Shown here one piece after another: positions 1 to 7,164 of a stretch of DNA of 11,066 nucleotides (within the stretch, counting starts at the first letter, position 1; each line of letters begins with the position of its first letter). The stretch lies in contig JALLPB010001135.1 in NCBI GenBank assembly GCA_036939975.1, forward strand, positions 1 to 11,066. The letters run 5' to 3'. Below the pieces are notes generated by a model, which saw only the letters and a program-made list of their open reading frames with translations, was not told where the DNA came from and did not search any database. A program made the position numbers and the translations under genes. This DNA is from Cyclostephanos tholiformis (lineage: Eukaryota > Bacillariophyta > Thalassiosirophyceae > Thalassiosirales > Thalassiosiraceae).

Positions 1-510
1 CATACATCAGCGATTGGCTAATTAGCGAATCGTGACATTTAGCAAGATAGTTTCCCGCCAATATGCCATGGCCTATGACACTCGCCCCCATGAAATCATT
101 TCCCCCTGTATGAGAAAGGACTATCTTTGGAATGTGTGAGATTCTGTTTTTAAAACTCTTGCTTCTCACTTCTCGTATTGCACGAAAAGGAATCTTGCGA
201 AAACCTTTTTTGCGGCTCCCCCCAAAATTCATTTCTTCTAAAAAAATGATGAAGTTGAGGGAATGAGGATGAGGGGGGGGTTGGGTTGGACGATTTTTGT
301 TTTTTGTGTTCTCTCTTCGTGTGTACGATAGCACAGAGAGAGTAGAACTGTATTTAATTGTACTTATCATACATACTGGTTATATCTACGTTCAGCTGGG
401 GTTTGTTCAGGCGGTACATGTGGTTTCTCTCAATTGGTATAGTACTAGTTCCTTACGTATAATAACCATCTACATTAAAAAAAACAAGAAATGCTCAATT
501 TTTTGTGTCA
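1..510. other. Non-coding region, no gene supported
   Basis: No credible coding region is visible. The open frame over 297-593 has no ATG start, is AT-rich and runs straight through the palindromes at 511-584, so it is judged spurious. Visible content: an imperfect 22-bp palindrome at 11-32 (two mismatched pairs), a TTTCCCGCC element at 51-59 matching the E2F/DP consensus, and a G-rich stretch around 263-290. No function can be assigned. Confidence 0.6.
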
Positions 511-542
511 AAAAAAAGTGTACCGATCGGTACACTTTTTTT
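511..542. repeat. Perfect 32-bp palindrome (16-bp arms)
   Basis: The sequence is a perfect palindrome with no loop, centred between 526 and 527. Its core is GTGTACCGATCGGTACAC (518-535), flanked by seven A on the left and seven T on the right. As RNA it would form a hairpin ending in a U-run; as DNA it is a symmetric site suited to a dimeric protein. It is the first of three related dyads (518-535, 597-614, 787-804). Confidence 0.85.
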
Positions 543-549
543 GGACTTA

Positions 550-584
550 GTACAAAGTCACGGAATTCCTTTGTGACATTGTAC
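550..584. repeat. Inverted repeat, 12-bp arms with one mismatch
   Basis: Arms GTACAAAGTCAC (550-561) and GTGACATTGTAC (573-584) are complementary except at one position. The loop contains the 8-bp palindrome GGAATTCC. It lies between two other inverted repeats, so three hairpin-forming units follow each other within 115 bp. Confidence 0.75.
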
Positions 585-585
585 A

Positions 586-625
586 CTTTATGAAAACTGT
601 ACCAAACGGTACACTTTTCATAAAG
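586..625. repeat. Inverted repeat, 18-bp arms with 4-nt loop
   Basis: The left arm 586-603 and right arm 608-625 pair at 17 of 18 positions around the loop AAAC. The core (597-614) reads CTGTACCAAACGGTACAC and closely matches the core of the palindrome at 518-535, so the two are copies of one motif and not independent chance palindromes. Confidence 0.8.
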
Positions 626-786
626 GTGGATCTCTATTCAACATTCAATAATTTTTTAGATCTCTGATGTCAGTCTGTTACTTCAGAGGCTCCACTTGGT
701 GCTCAAAATCAATTGGCACCTTCTAATGTACTTTAGGTAAGTACTATACGCACCTAATGCCTGGCCTTGGAACAGGCATGCCTAAA

Positions 787-804
787 GTGTAACAATGGTT
801 ACAC
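787..804. repeat. GTGTAAC dyad (7-bp arms, 4-nt spacer)
   Basis: GTGTAAC (787-793) and GTTACAC (798-804) are perfect inverted half-sites separated by AATG. The 18-bp unit matches the dyad at 518-535 at 14 of 18 positions with the same spacing. It sits 25 bp upstream of the ATG of the unknown ORF at 829. It could be a transcription-factor or transposase binding site; neither is shown by the sequence. Confidence 0.6.
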
Positions 805-828
805 AAAATACAGTGAACTTCTGGGCTC

Positions 829-1386
829 ATGTCACTGTCGGAGGATGGCCACACCATCAGGTGGAACCATCCTGTCAATGACTTCCTCTTTGCAATGGAG
901 TACCTCAAGTCCATTGTGGGATGCAAGTACTCAGACTCCCACATCCAAGTGTGCTCCTTCGACAAGGTGACACAATCTATCTCATCTTACAAGCTCGAGA
1001 CGGATGCAAATGGGCTCTTCTGGGGGAAATTGCAGGAGATCCACCTCAAGAAGAGGTGCACGGGCACACCGGAGTCCATTGTGATGCCCTATTGCATGCC
1101 ATCTATTGTTGCCCCCATCTTGGACTTCAGGGGGTGCAAGAATTACCAGTACAATACTATTGTATTGATCAAGGTGCAGCTGGCCAAGCAGCACAAGACC
1201 GCAAAGAAGATTGCCAAGACTTGGCCGCTCGAGCTCTATGAGATTGCAAGCAGCCAGGGCACGACACCAAGCCCCAGCATGTGTAACGTTAGGAGGCGTG
1301 ATGAGGACTGGAACCACCATGAGATGGGCCATGCAAGCAGGGTGAGCAAGGAGAATGAGGTGGGGGAGGAGAGCAATGAGTACTAG
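829..1386 (+). CDS. Hypothetical protein, 185 aa, unknown family
   Basis: I do not recognise this protein. The frame opens at ATG 829 and ends at TAG 1384-1386. Third codon positions are strongly biased to G or C, unlike the AT-rich flanks, which supports real coding. Residues 10-75 are a mixed, globular-looking segment; residues 83-125 are hydrophobic/basic with scattered Cys (C77, C89, C103); residues 118-132 are Lys-rich; the tail after residue 143 is polar, rich in Glu, Asn and Arg, and probably disordered. There is no signal peptide or clear membrane segment. A GTAAGT donor-like site at 737-742 and AG sites before 829 allow an upstream exon, so the start is uncertain. GTGTAAC/GTTACAC motifs lie on both sides (787-804 and 1435-1516), so it may be transposon cargo or a fragment of a longer gene. 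Confidence 0.45.
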   Translation: MSLSEDGHTIRWNHPVNDFLFAMEYLKSIVGCKYSDSHIQVCSFDKVTQSISSYKLETDANGLFWGKLQEIHLKKRCTGTPESIVMPYCMPSIVAPILDFRGCKNYQYNTIVLIKVQLAKQHKTAKKIAKTWPLELYEIASSQGTTPSPSMCNVRRRDEDWNHHEMGHASRVSKENEVGEESNEY

Positions 1387-1434
1387 GCAAGGAGAGCCCT
1401 TTTTTCATAGTCCAATAGCATTTTTTATTACTTA

Positions 1435-1516
1435 GTAACATACATCTACTGGTAACACTCAGTCTGTAACATTAGTGTAACCTAGTTACATGTAACAAAA
1501 TGTAAAAATGTTACAC
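1435..1516. repeat. Cluster of seven GTAAC/GTTAC motifs
   Basis: GTAAC or its complement GTTAC starts at 1435, 1452, 1466, 1477, 1485, 1492 and 1510, seven times in about 80 bp. The last copy is GTTACAC, inverted relative to GTGTAAC at 787. The cluster lies about 50 bp beyond the stop codon of the unknown ORF. Such subterminal motif arrays are known in several DNA transposon families; a regulatory array or 3' UTR element is the alternative. Confidence 0.55.
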
Positions 1517-1655
1517 GATTCCCTCAGCTCCATTACTGTGCAGGTAGGTAGAAGTATCATAAATAGAGGGCAGGCCTGATGTGCCCCCTGGAGGGGGGGG
1601 ATTGAGTGAGAGTTTGCATCTTCTATATCCCGCCCAAAAATACACCTACCACCAC

Positions 1656-2057
1656 GGTACCAGTCAAAAACTATATTGGCGCAGAAATACTATATAGGCA
1701 CACAATTTTCAAAGCATACTGCTGTTCCTACGTAGATTTTGCCTAAATTCTACATGTTTGGGCAGGAGAAATGTCAGTTATTTTTTTCTACGTGACAAAT
1801 ATACCACATTCCACGTAAGATGAATGTACTATATAGGCGCACAATCTGATTCCATGGCATCAGTGACAGCATCTATTAGGAGACCTTCCTAATTATTTTA
1901 GAGTCTGGGCAGCTGGACTTAAACTCTTAAGGGTTCCCACAGACGTTTTGCTGTGTCAGTTTTGGATTGGGTGCTTGTTGTCACTTACCAATAATGGGCC
2001 AAAGGCGAGCATCATAAGTGGCATTTTTGTGTTCCTAAATAGTTTTTGACTGGTACC
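1656..2057. mobile_element. Non-autonomous DNA transposon (MITE) with 19-bp perfect TIRs
   Basis: GGTACCAGTCAAAAACTAT at 1656-1674 is repeated as its exact reverse complement at 2039-2057, giving 19-bp perfect terminal inverted repeats about 400 bp apart. Weaker similarity continues inward for about 14 bp. If the ends are read as CCAGTC...GACTGG (1660-2053), the element is flanked by TA on both sides (1658-1659 and 2054-2055), as expected for Tc1/mariner-type insertion. No ORF of useful length lies inside, so any movement would need a transposase supplied in trans. A motif close to ACTATATAGGCRCACAA occurs at 1670, 1689 and 1828 and inverted at 2025-2043. The small size, AT-rich interior and near-identical ends suggest a MITE that moved fairly recently; family assignment is inference. 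Confidence 0.75.
1670..1845 (+). repeat. Subterminal repeats ACTATATAGGCRCACAA in the MITE
   Basis: Three direct copies occur at 1670-1686 (degenerate, overlapping the left TIR), 1689-1706 and 1828-1845. A fourth, inverted copy at 2025-2043 matches the second copy at about 15 of 19 positions and runs into the right TIR. Copies that point inward from each end are typical of transposase-binding subterminal repeats, but no transposase can be tied to them from this window. Confidence 0.6.
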
Positions 2058-2710
2058 ATACTAATCTAACTGAAACTTTTTCCCTTGACCAATGGGCATC
2101 ATTTTTTAACTATGATGGATGCCGTGCTCCTCCCATCATTCGCAGCCACCGGCAAGTGGCCACCAACCCTCGGGACCACCACCCACCACCTCTCGCCCTC
2201 GGCCATCCCCCCATCAAACGTGACCATGACCGTGACTGCTCCCCACCCGGTTGCCTGTTCTTTTGGTGGGCAAGTACAATACAATGGCGTTTTTGGTGTC
2301 CCTTGGATGGACACAGTGATATGAATGGACTAGTGAGGTGGCAACAAGGGCAATTGCATTGAGGATGTTGTTATTGATGGGCAAACGGGCGAAGACAGGA
2401 CGGAGGGATTGGGAGGGCATGCTCTGTCAACACTGTTGTCCAGGTGGGCAGGCGGGTGGTACAATTGATGTATCCATGGGCAATCATTCTGAGAGGAGGA
2501 TTTTTTTTCATAGTGCAGTGGGGCCATAAAGGTCCGTCGCCGGTTTGTTGGGCATGGCAGAGGTGCAGTAACTCCAAGCACACATTTCGGGGCTTTTTGA
2601 TGGGAACAAAACTGTTCTCCCATCAAAACACAATCCTACAGGACCAATGCAGGAGCTAGTTTGAAAGTTGTGACATGTTGATTCATTTTAACACAAAACC
2701 TGATCGTTTC
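2058..2710. other. Region without a supported gene; possibly decayed coding DNA
   Basis: The stretch 2110-2640 is more GC-rich than its flanks and has short open frames on both strands, none with convincing composition or a family motif. The longest with a real ATG is 2112-2324 on the plus strand (70 codons, rich in Pro, Thr and His). Frames are interrupted every few hundred bases. This could be an old pseudogene or repeat remnant, but I cannot name a source. Confidence 0.4.
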
Positions 2711-2777
2711 GAATTAGCCAATTTTTACTGCAGCTTCATCACGATGTGATGAGGCTCCCATCTATTTTGGCTAATTC
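2711..2777. repeat. 67-bp imperfect stem-loop with 11-bp perfect ends
   Basis: GAATTAGCCAA (2711-2721) pairs exactly with TTGGCTAATTC (2767-2777). A second stem, CATCAC (2737-2742) with GTGATG (2746-2751) around GAT, sits at the centre, so the whole unit folds back on itself. The 10-mer TTGGCTAATT of its end also occurs at 14-23 inside the palindrome at 11-32. It may be a very short MITE or a structured RNA element. Confidence 0.55.
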
Positions 2778-3304
2778 CATGCAGCATATTGAAGGGATGG
2801 CTTTCAACAACTTTTGTTAGTAATGCCTAACAAAACCAGAAGTTTAATGAGGGTTAAGATTAGAGTTATTGTGAAGACTGGCTAGTGAAAAAAACATTCA
2901 CTGAGGATTTTGTAGGATAATTGATTATCACGGACGTCAACAGAGCGAGGCCAAACAACACAACAATCAAACAAACATGTTCACAGTCGACAGTCGATGA
3001 GGGAGATTACATCCATGCCATGAAGCTATTCATTGGACAGTCAGCATGAGTGCAGGGGACGAAGTGCATCAAGGTCTTCCTCAAGGAGGAGAAGAAGGAA
3101 GAGGACTTAACATGCAATTGGACGGTTGGCTGGCTTTGGCAGGAATATTGGTGGGTGGGACGTCGTGGATGTCAATGCTTTGATGATTTAATTTCTATTG
3201 CAATTATATTATGCATGTGACAATGGATGGAGGAGAGAGGTTGTTAAATCTCAGGTGGTTTACAATTATCTTACGGAAAGACAGTTCTCCTATTTCATCG
3301 GGTA
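2778..3304. other. Region without a supported gene, 3' flank of the SDR gene
   Basis: No long frame and no repeat structure of note. A short stretch at about 3060-3180 looks coding-like in composition (Lys/Glu-rich in one frame) but has no start and is interrupted nearby. The part just below 3305 is the 3' flank of the minus-strand dehydrogenase gene and would hold its 3' UTR; no clear AATAAA-type signal was found. Confidence 0.4.
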
Positions 3305-4420
3305 TTATATATCTCTTATCTTTTCCTTGATCAACTCCTCTGATATTTCCCACAACTCCTTCTGCAAATCTTCACCGAGAGACTCGACTAGTTTCACGCC
3401 ATCTTCCCATATTCTTCCATCCTGGTACATCGCCCCACTCTGCAGCATTTCCTTGTCTTCCACGACTGCATGCACGATGTTTAGTGCGCCCTCCTCGGCA
3501 GAACGTTGGAATAGCCTCATGATCGGTGCCACCAGTGCCTTCTTGTACAGCGGCATTCGAACGTTACGTCCAAGATTCGACCTGCAGAATCCGGGACTTA
3601 CGGCGTACGTCGTTACGTTCGATCCTTCTCCCAGCCTGACCGCTAATTCTCGACACGTCAACAGGTTCATGAGCTTGCTGTCGCAATATCCGGTGGGAGC
3701 GAAGGTATTCCTCCCTCCCCCCTCCGTGGTCCTCATTATGCGGACAAAGTCGCGCGATACCATATCGATCTTCCCCGCCCTGCAAAGGCTCGACGAGACG
3801 ATGATTATGCGGCCTTCGATCCCCGATCGTTCCATGTGCGGCAAGAGCGACCGTATCAACGCGTAGTGTCCGAGGTGATTGACGCCGAAGTGCACCTCGA
3901 ACCCGTCCTCGGTCGCGCTCGTCACCGACGAATCGATATCCACGTCGCTCGGGACCCAAACGCCGGCGTTGCAAACCAACGCGGCGACTCTCGCGTTCCC
4001 GTCCACGATCGCGGCGGCGAAGGAACGGACCGAATCCAATGACGATAGGTCCAATTTCATGCACGAAACGTCGACGTTGCCGGTGCGTTCGCGCATGCGC
4101 GATGCGGCCAGTTCCCCCCCGATTACGTCCCGACAGGCGAGTATTACCCCGTATCCCATGTCGGCCAGGTCCATGCCCGCCGCGTATCCCAATCCGGAGT
4201 TCCCCCCGGTGATTATCACGGCGCCGCCGCGGTCGTCATCGTCGTCGTCGTCGTCGTTCGTCGGACGTCGACGATCGTCACGCACGACGGAGGAGCGGGA
4301 TATCCAATCGCGCGATACGAGTCGACGTAGGAGTAGTAGGCCGCCACCCCCGAGGAGGGCGGCGGTGCCCCCGACGGCGGAAAGCATCCTCCCCTTGATG
4401 TGAATGTAATTCGCCGGCAT
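3305..4420 (-). CDS. Short-chain dehydrogenase/reductase, retinol-dehydrogenase-like
   Basis: A 371-aa classical SDR, predicted to catalyse NAD(P)H-dependent carbonyl/alcohol redox on a lipid-like substrate. Motifs in order: TGGNSGLG at 71-78 (Rossmann nucleotide loop), an ACRD segment near 95-98 whose Arg suggests NADPH preference, CNAG at 150-153 (family NNAG), Asn181 in a VNHLGH segment, Ser209-211 and Tyr245-x3-Lys249 completing the Asn-Ser-Tyr-Lys tetrad, and SPGFC near 275-279. All catalytic residues are present. Residues 12-33 are hydrophobic and followed by Arg, which fits an N-terminal membrane anchor as in RDH11-14 and plant TIC32-like members; the compartment cannot be decided. An acidic run (eight Asp, about 56-63) links anchor and fold. 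The length is somewhat above the 300-340 aa usual for RDH-like SDRs because of this linker. The start is the first ATG at 4420. The gene is uninterrupted and divergent from the AFG1-like gene. The exact substrate cannot be inferred. Confidence 0.9.
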   Translation of the reverse strand: MPANYIHIKGRMLSAVGGTAALLGGGGLLLLRRLVSRDWISRSSVVRDDRRRPTNDDDDDDDDRGGAVIITGGNSGLGYAAGMDLADMGYGVILACRDVIGGELAASRMRERTGNVDVSCMKLDLSSLDSVRSFAAAIVDGNARVAALVCNAGVWVPSDVDIDSSVTSATEDGFEVHFGVNHLGHYALIRSLLPHMERSGIEGRIIIVSSSLCRAGKIDMVSRDFVRIMRTTEGGGRNTFAPTGYCDSKLMNLLTCRELAVRLGEGSNVTTYAVSPGFCRSNLGRNVRMPLYKKALVAPIMRLFQRSAEEGALNIVHAVVEDKEMLQSGAMYQDGRIWEDGVKLVESLGEDLQKELWEISEELIKEKIRDI

Positions 4421-4443
4421 CACAAAAAAAAGGGGGGGCCTGT

Positions 4444-4452
4444 TTTCCCGCC
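4444..4452 (+). promoter_or_regulatory. E2F/DP-like site TTTCCCGCC next to a CCAAT box
   Basis: The nonamer is an exact match to the classic E2F consensus, and CCAAT follows at 4451-4455. The same TTTCCCGCCAAT string also occurs at 51-62 in this window. E2F/DP factors are conserved in algae, including diatoms, and control S-phase genes. A nonamer can occur by chance in 11 kb, so this is a candidate only. Confidence 0.3.
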
Positions 4453-4542
4453 AATTATTGTTTCAGTCTCTTCTTTCCCCGCCGCCGCGCCCGCCCCCCC
4501 TGCCTCCGATCCTCCTCTCCCCCCCGCCCGGCCCCCCCGGCC

Positions 4543-4631
4543 CACCCATATCTGCATACCAGCTAGCGACTGTCTGTATTGGTAGGTATAGTACCGTACA
4601 GGCGTGTCCTGGTATGCAGATATTATGGGTG
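4543..4631. repeat. Fold-back element (~90 bp) in the intergenic promoter
   Basis: CACCCATATCTGCATACCAG (4543-4562) is complementary to 4609-4631 apart from a 3-nt insertion in the right arm, giving about 20 paired bases around a 46-nt loop. The element lies upstream of the AFG1-like start and inside its likely 5' leader. An in-frame ATG at 4614 falls in the right arm, so translation from it would depend on opening the stem. It may be a small MITE or a regulatory RNA structure. Confidence 0.65.
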
Positions 4632-4754
4632 CCCCCGGCCCCCGCGGCCCCCCCTGACAAAATCCACTTCGAACGACCAGTACTGGGCGGCGACCGACCC
4701 GACCGACGACGACGAACGATTGAAGGACCGACCGACGCTTGCCCCATCGCGGCG

Positions 4755-6419
4755 ATGCGATTGAGCTTGCATCGCCACGTCGGCGCCATCGTGCCGTGCC
4801 GTCCACGTCGTCGTGCGAGGGAACTCCATCCCTTCGGTCGCACGCCCCCGATCATCCCGCCGGCGATCGCCATCCGCGCGCGACCGTGGCGTGTGGCATC
4901 GTCGTCGAAGTCGTCGCGGACGATCGCGGGGGGGATATCGTCGAGCGCGCGCGACTACGACGATGACGACGACGACGGCGTCGGCGTCGGGTGCTCGATC
5001 GACGACCGCCATCGTGGTCCCCTCCGGCGGTACGAATCGATGGTCGGGTCGGGGGTGATCGCGCGCGACCCGCACCAGGTGCGCGCGTTGATGGAATTGG
5101 ATAGGCTTTGGTCGGAGATAATGCGCCTCGTCGTACCGGTCGGGCACGAACGACGGGGGCGGGAGGAGGACGATGGAGGCGGAGTGGGGGACGTATTCGG
5201 CATCGAGGGGAGGTTCCCCCACTTCGATTACGACGTCGGGATGGAATACACGTCCATCCTCGACGGCATGTTTTACTCGCCTCTCCCGCCCGAGGAGGAA
5301 GACGACGACGACGACGACGACGATGGCGGCGGTGGATCCACCATCCGGAAGATGGCACCACCCAAAGGAGTCTATCTCCATGGCGGGGTCGGATGTGGAA
5401 AGACGTATTGCATGAACCTCTTCTACGACTCCCTCCCATCCGTCTCGTCGTCGAATGCCCCGGGGAAGCAGAAGGTCCACTTCCACAAATTCATGCTGAA
5501 CGTGCATAGGCAGATGCACCTCGCCAAGATGATGAAGGACCTGCGCGGCGACGACGTCCTTGATAACGTCGTGCGATTGACGGTATCGGGGGGGAAAATC
5601 CTTTGCTTCGACGAATTTCAGGTCACCGACGTCGCCGATGCGCTCATACTCAAACGGTTATTCACGGGCCTGATAAATAACGGCACGATCATCGTAGCGA
5701 CGTCGAACCGACCGCCCGGGGATTTGTACAAGAACGGACTTCAGCGTGATCTGTTCCTGCCGTTCATCGACCTGCTGGAGGAGAAGTGCGCGGTCGTTGA
5801 CATGTGGGAGAGTAAGGTGGATTATCGCCTGATCGAGAGCGGCCTCGGAGACGATGTCGCCGTGGAGCGAAGTAGCGGCGCGGCACCGGCGTTCCGAAGG
5901 GTGTATTTCGCCGACGACGACCCGGTCAATGGCGGCCACCACGGTTCGGCCAAGAAGTCATTCGTTGAGCTATTCCATACGCTGACGAGTAACTCCGTCG
6001 TAGAAGAGATGGTGCTCGACGTGGGCGGACGTCGGATAACGATACCCCAGGTTTCCGAGAAGCACGGCATCGCGCGATTCTCCTTCGACGACCTGTGCAG
6101 GACGGCGAAGGGGGCGGCCGACTATCTTTCCATAGGGGAAAGATTCAACACGATCTTCATCGAGGACGTGCCGAGATTAATGTCTCACGAGACGAATCTG
6201 GTGAGGAGGTGGATCACTCTCATCGACGCCCTGTACGAATGTGGGACGAGGGTGGTCATACACGCGGCGACAGACCCGGAACACATGTTCCGTGTGGATT
6301 TGGATAGCGCACACGACGAGGGATTCGCATTCGATCGAACGAGGAGCAGGATGGAGGAGATGAGGAGTGGGGTGTACTCGAAGAAGAGGTGGGTCGGATC
6401 GAAAAATAACGAGAGATAG
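4755..6419 (+). CDS. AFG1: AFG1-like ATPase (AFG1/LACE1/ZapE family), mitochondrial
   Basis: A 554-aa AAA-related P-loop ATPase. In yeast and human, AFG1/AFG1L is a mitochondrial inner-membrane-associated ATPase that helps turnover of complex IV subunits; the bacterial homologue ZapE acts in division. Seen here, numbered from ATG 4755: residues 1-22 are Arg-rich without acidic residues (mitochondrial-presequence-like); a GVIARDPHQVRAL segment near 100-112 is the family N-terminal signature; Walker A GGVGCGKT at 210-217; Walker B ILCFDEF at 282-288; sensor-1-like ATSNRPP at 315-321; and a conserved C-terminal block with RFSFDDLC and an RRW arginine site. All ATPase motifs are intact. Acidic runs at 69-74 and 183-190 make it longer than the usual 450-510 aa. 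The frame is open upstream: ATG 4614 would add 47 residues and lies in a fold-back arm, so ATG 4755, followed by the presequence, is preferred. No intron is evident. Confidence 0.93.
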   Translation: MRLSLHRHVGAIVPCRPRRRARELHPFGRTPPIIPPAIAIRARPWRVASSSKSSRTIAGGISSSARDYDDDDDDGVGVGCSIDDRHRGPLRRYESMVGSGVIARDPHQVRALMELDRLWSEIMRLVVPVGHERRGREEDDGGGVGDVFGIEGRFPHFDYDVGMEYTSILDGMFYSPLPPEEEDDDDDDDDGGGGSTIRKMAPPKGVYLHGGVGCGKTYCMNLFYDSLPSVSSSNAPGKQKVHFHKFMLNVHRQMHLAKMMKDLRGDDVLDNVVRLTVSGGKILCFDEFQVTDVADALILKRLFTGLINNGTIIVATSNRPPGDLYKNGLQRDLFLPFIDLLEEKCAVVDMWESKVDYRLIESGLGDDVAVERSSGAAPAFRRVYFADDDPVNGGHHGSAKKSFVELFHTLTSNSVVEEMVLDVGGRRITIPQVSEKHGIARFSFDDLCRTAKGAADYLSIGERFNTIFIEDVPRLMSHETNLVRRWITLIDALYECGTRVVIHAATDPEHMFRVDLDSAHDEGFAFDRTRSRMEEMRSGVYSKKRWVGSKNNER

Positions 6420-6917
6420 CCGAGGACACAACGCACACGTTGTTCATCGACTGCTATTCGATTGTTGTGTTGTGGTGGTAGCATCTGGGACCTTGTTTAT
6501 CTCCCAAACGTCATTAAAGTTGCACGATGTGGCTTTGTGCAATTGATTAACTGAAGTGTGGCACCAACACACAAAAGGGATGGCCGGTCATATGATGCAC
6601 TTGAAGGGTAGGTGGATCAGAGATAAATTATGCGTACTACCATACTACTTCTTTTTAATCTCTCTAATAATATTATGGTTCAAATCGGAGCAGAAAAGAA
6701 GAGATGTATCTCTCTAGAGATTTGGTGTTGGATGGAGGCAGCGCAGGTATGTGTAGTAGGGTGATAGGGGGCGGGGCGGACGGGGCGCGCCACGGCGGAG
6801 GGGGACTCTCCCCCCAAAGGAGAGCAAACTTCCTGCATCATCATGCTGGGCCCGCAAAAATCCAGCTATGGTACCTAGAGGTAGTACTGTACGTTTGGCA
6901 TGAATTTACCATACCCA
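6420..6917. other. Intergenic region, 3' flank of the AFG1-like gene
   Basis: No supported gene. An ATG-initiated frame at 6704-6955 (83 codons, Gly/Arg-rich start) has no recognisable domain, ends inside the adjacent inverted repeat and is probably chance. A GC-rich patch at about 6765-6825 contains the palindrome GGCGCGCC and short complementary runs (CTCTCC with GGAGAG). No clear polyadenylation signal was found. Confidence 0.45.
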
Positions 6918-7064
6918 AATTGAAGGCAAATTCACCGCGACCCCTGGTGGGCTAACCACCATGTTTTATGGTTGCGTCCACTAGTTTAATGTGTGAACTA
7001 GTGGACGCAACCATAAAACATGTCATGGCACCACTGGAAGTTGGCCCTGAATTTGCCTTCAATT
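6918..7064. repeat. Nested inverted repeat / fold-back element, perfect 26-bp inner stem
   Basis: The inner arms 6961-6986 and 6996-7021 are perfect 26-bp reverse complements around a 9-nt loop. The outer arms AATTGAAGGCAAATTCA (6918-6934) and TGAATTTGCCTTCAATT (7048-7064) are perfect 17-bp reverse complements. The two spacers between inner and outer arms are both exactly 26 nt but only weakly complementary. The unit is thus a symmetric 147-bp fold-back with a diverged middle third. No coding capacity and no clear target duplication. A fold-back MITE is most likely; a small-RNA hairpin source is the alternative. Confidence 0.8.
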
Positions 7065-7085
7065 AGAAGGTCGGATTTATGAGCG

Positions 7086-7164
7086 AATTTACTTAAGTAC
7101 ATTTTAAATCTAAATTAGAAAAAAAATTACTTAGGAGACAAATTACTTAAGTAAATTTCAAATC
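7086..7164. repeat. AT-rich direct repeats containing ACTTAAGT
   Basis: Two 25-nt copies (7086-7110 and 7140-7164) match at 22 of 25 positions, 54 bp apart, each with the palindrome ACTTAAGT. A third partial copy, ATTACTTAGG, lies between them at 7126-7135. They are about 100-180 bp upstream of the transposase-like frame and could be its promoter or subterminal repeats. No matching copy was found downstream of that frame. Confidence 0.55.

Larger units (their letters stand above)
4421..4754. promoter_or_regulatory. Intergenic region, probable bidirectional promoter
   Basis: The start codons of the minus-strand SDR (4420) and the plus-strand AFG1-like gene (4755) are about 330 bp apart with no other gene between, so one region probably serves both. 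TTTCCCGCC (4444-4452) matches the E2F/DP consensus and overlaps a CCAAT box (4451-4455). Both lie about 30 bp from the SDR start codon. The next stretch is C-rich (about 4480-4545) and is followed by a fold-back sequence. There is no clear TATA box. The frame of the AFG1-like gene stays open through this region but lacks an ATG before 4614. Confidence 0.5.

Noticed and set aside
297..593. 98-codon frame across the 5' palindromes
   Set aside because: No ATG at its start, AT-rich composition, and it passes through perfect palindromes.
1420..1520. CRISPR-like array from the repeated GTAAC motifs
   Set aside because: Repeats are only 5-7 nt with irregular spacing in both orientations in apparent eukaryotic DNA.
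3060..3195. Lys/Glu-rich coding-like fragment
   Set aside because: No start codon, stops nearby in frame and no recognisable family; too short to support as gene or pseudogene.
3198..3866. Plus-strand open frame of 222 codons opposite the SDR gene
   Set aside because: It is the antisense shadow of the dehydrogenase; all conserved SDR motifs are on the minus strand and this frame has none.
4458..4754. N-terminal extension of the AFG1-like protein back to 4458
   Set aside because: The extension begins at TTG, translates to Pro-rich low complexity through a C-rich tract and fold-back, and lies before the presequence-like start at 4755. ATG 4614 remains possible but less likely.
4623..5519. Minus-strand open frame of 298 codons inside the AFG1-like gene
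   Set aside because: High GC and GAC/GTC runs keep several frames open; composition is Arg/Val/Pro-rich with no domain, and the plus strand carries clear family motifs.
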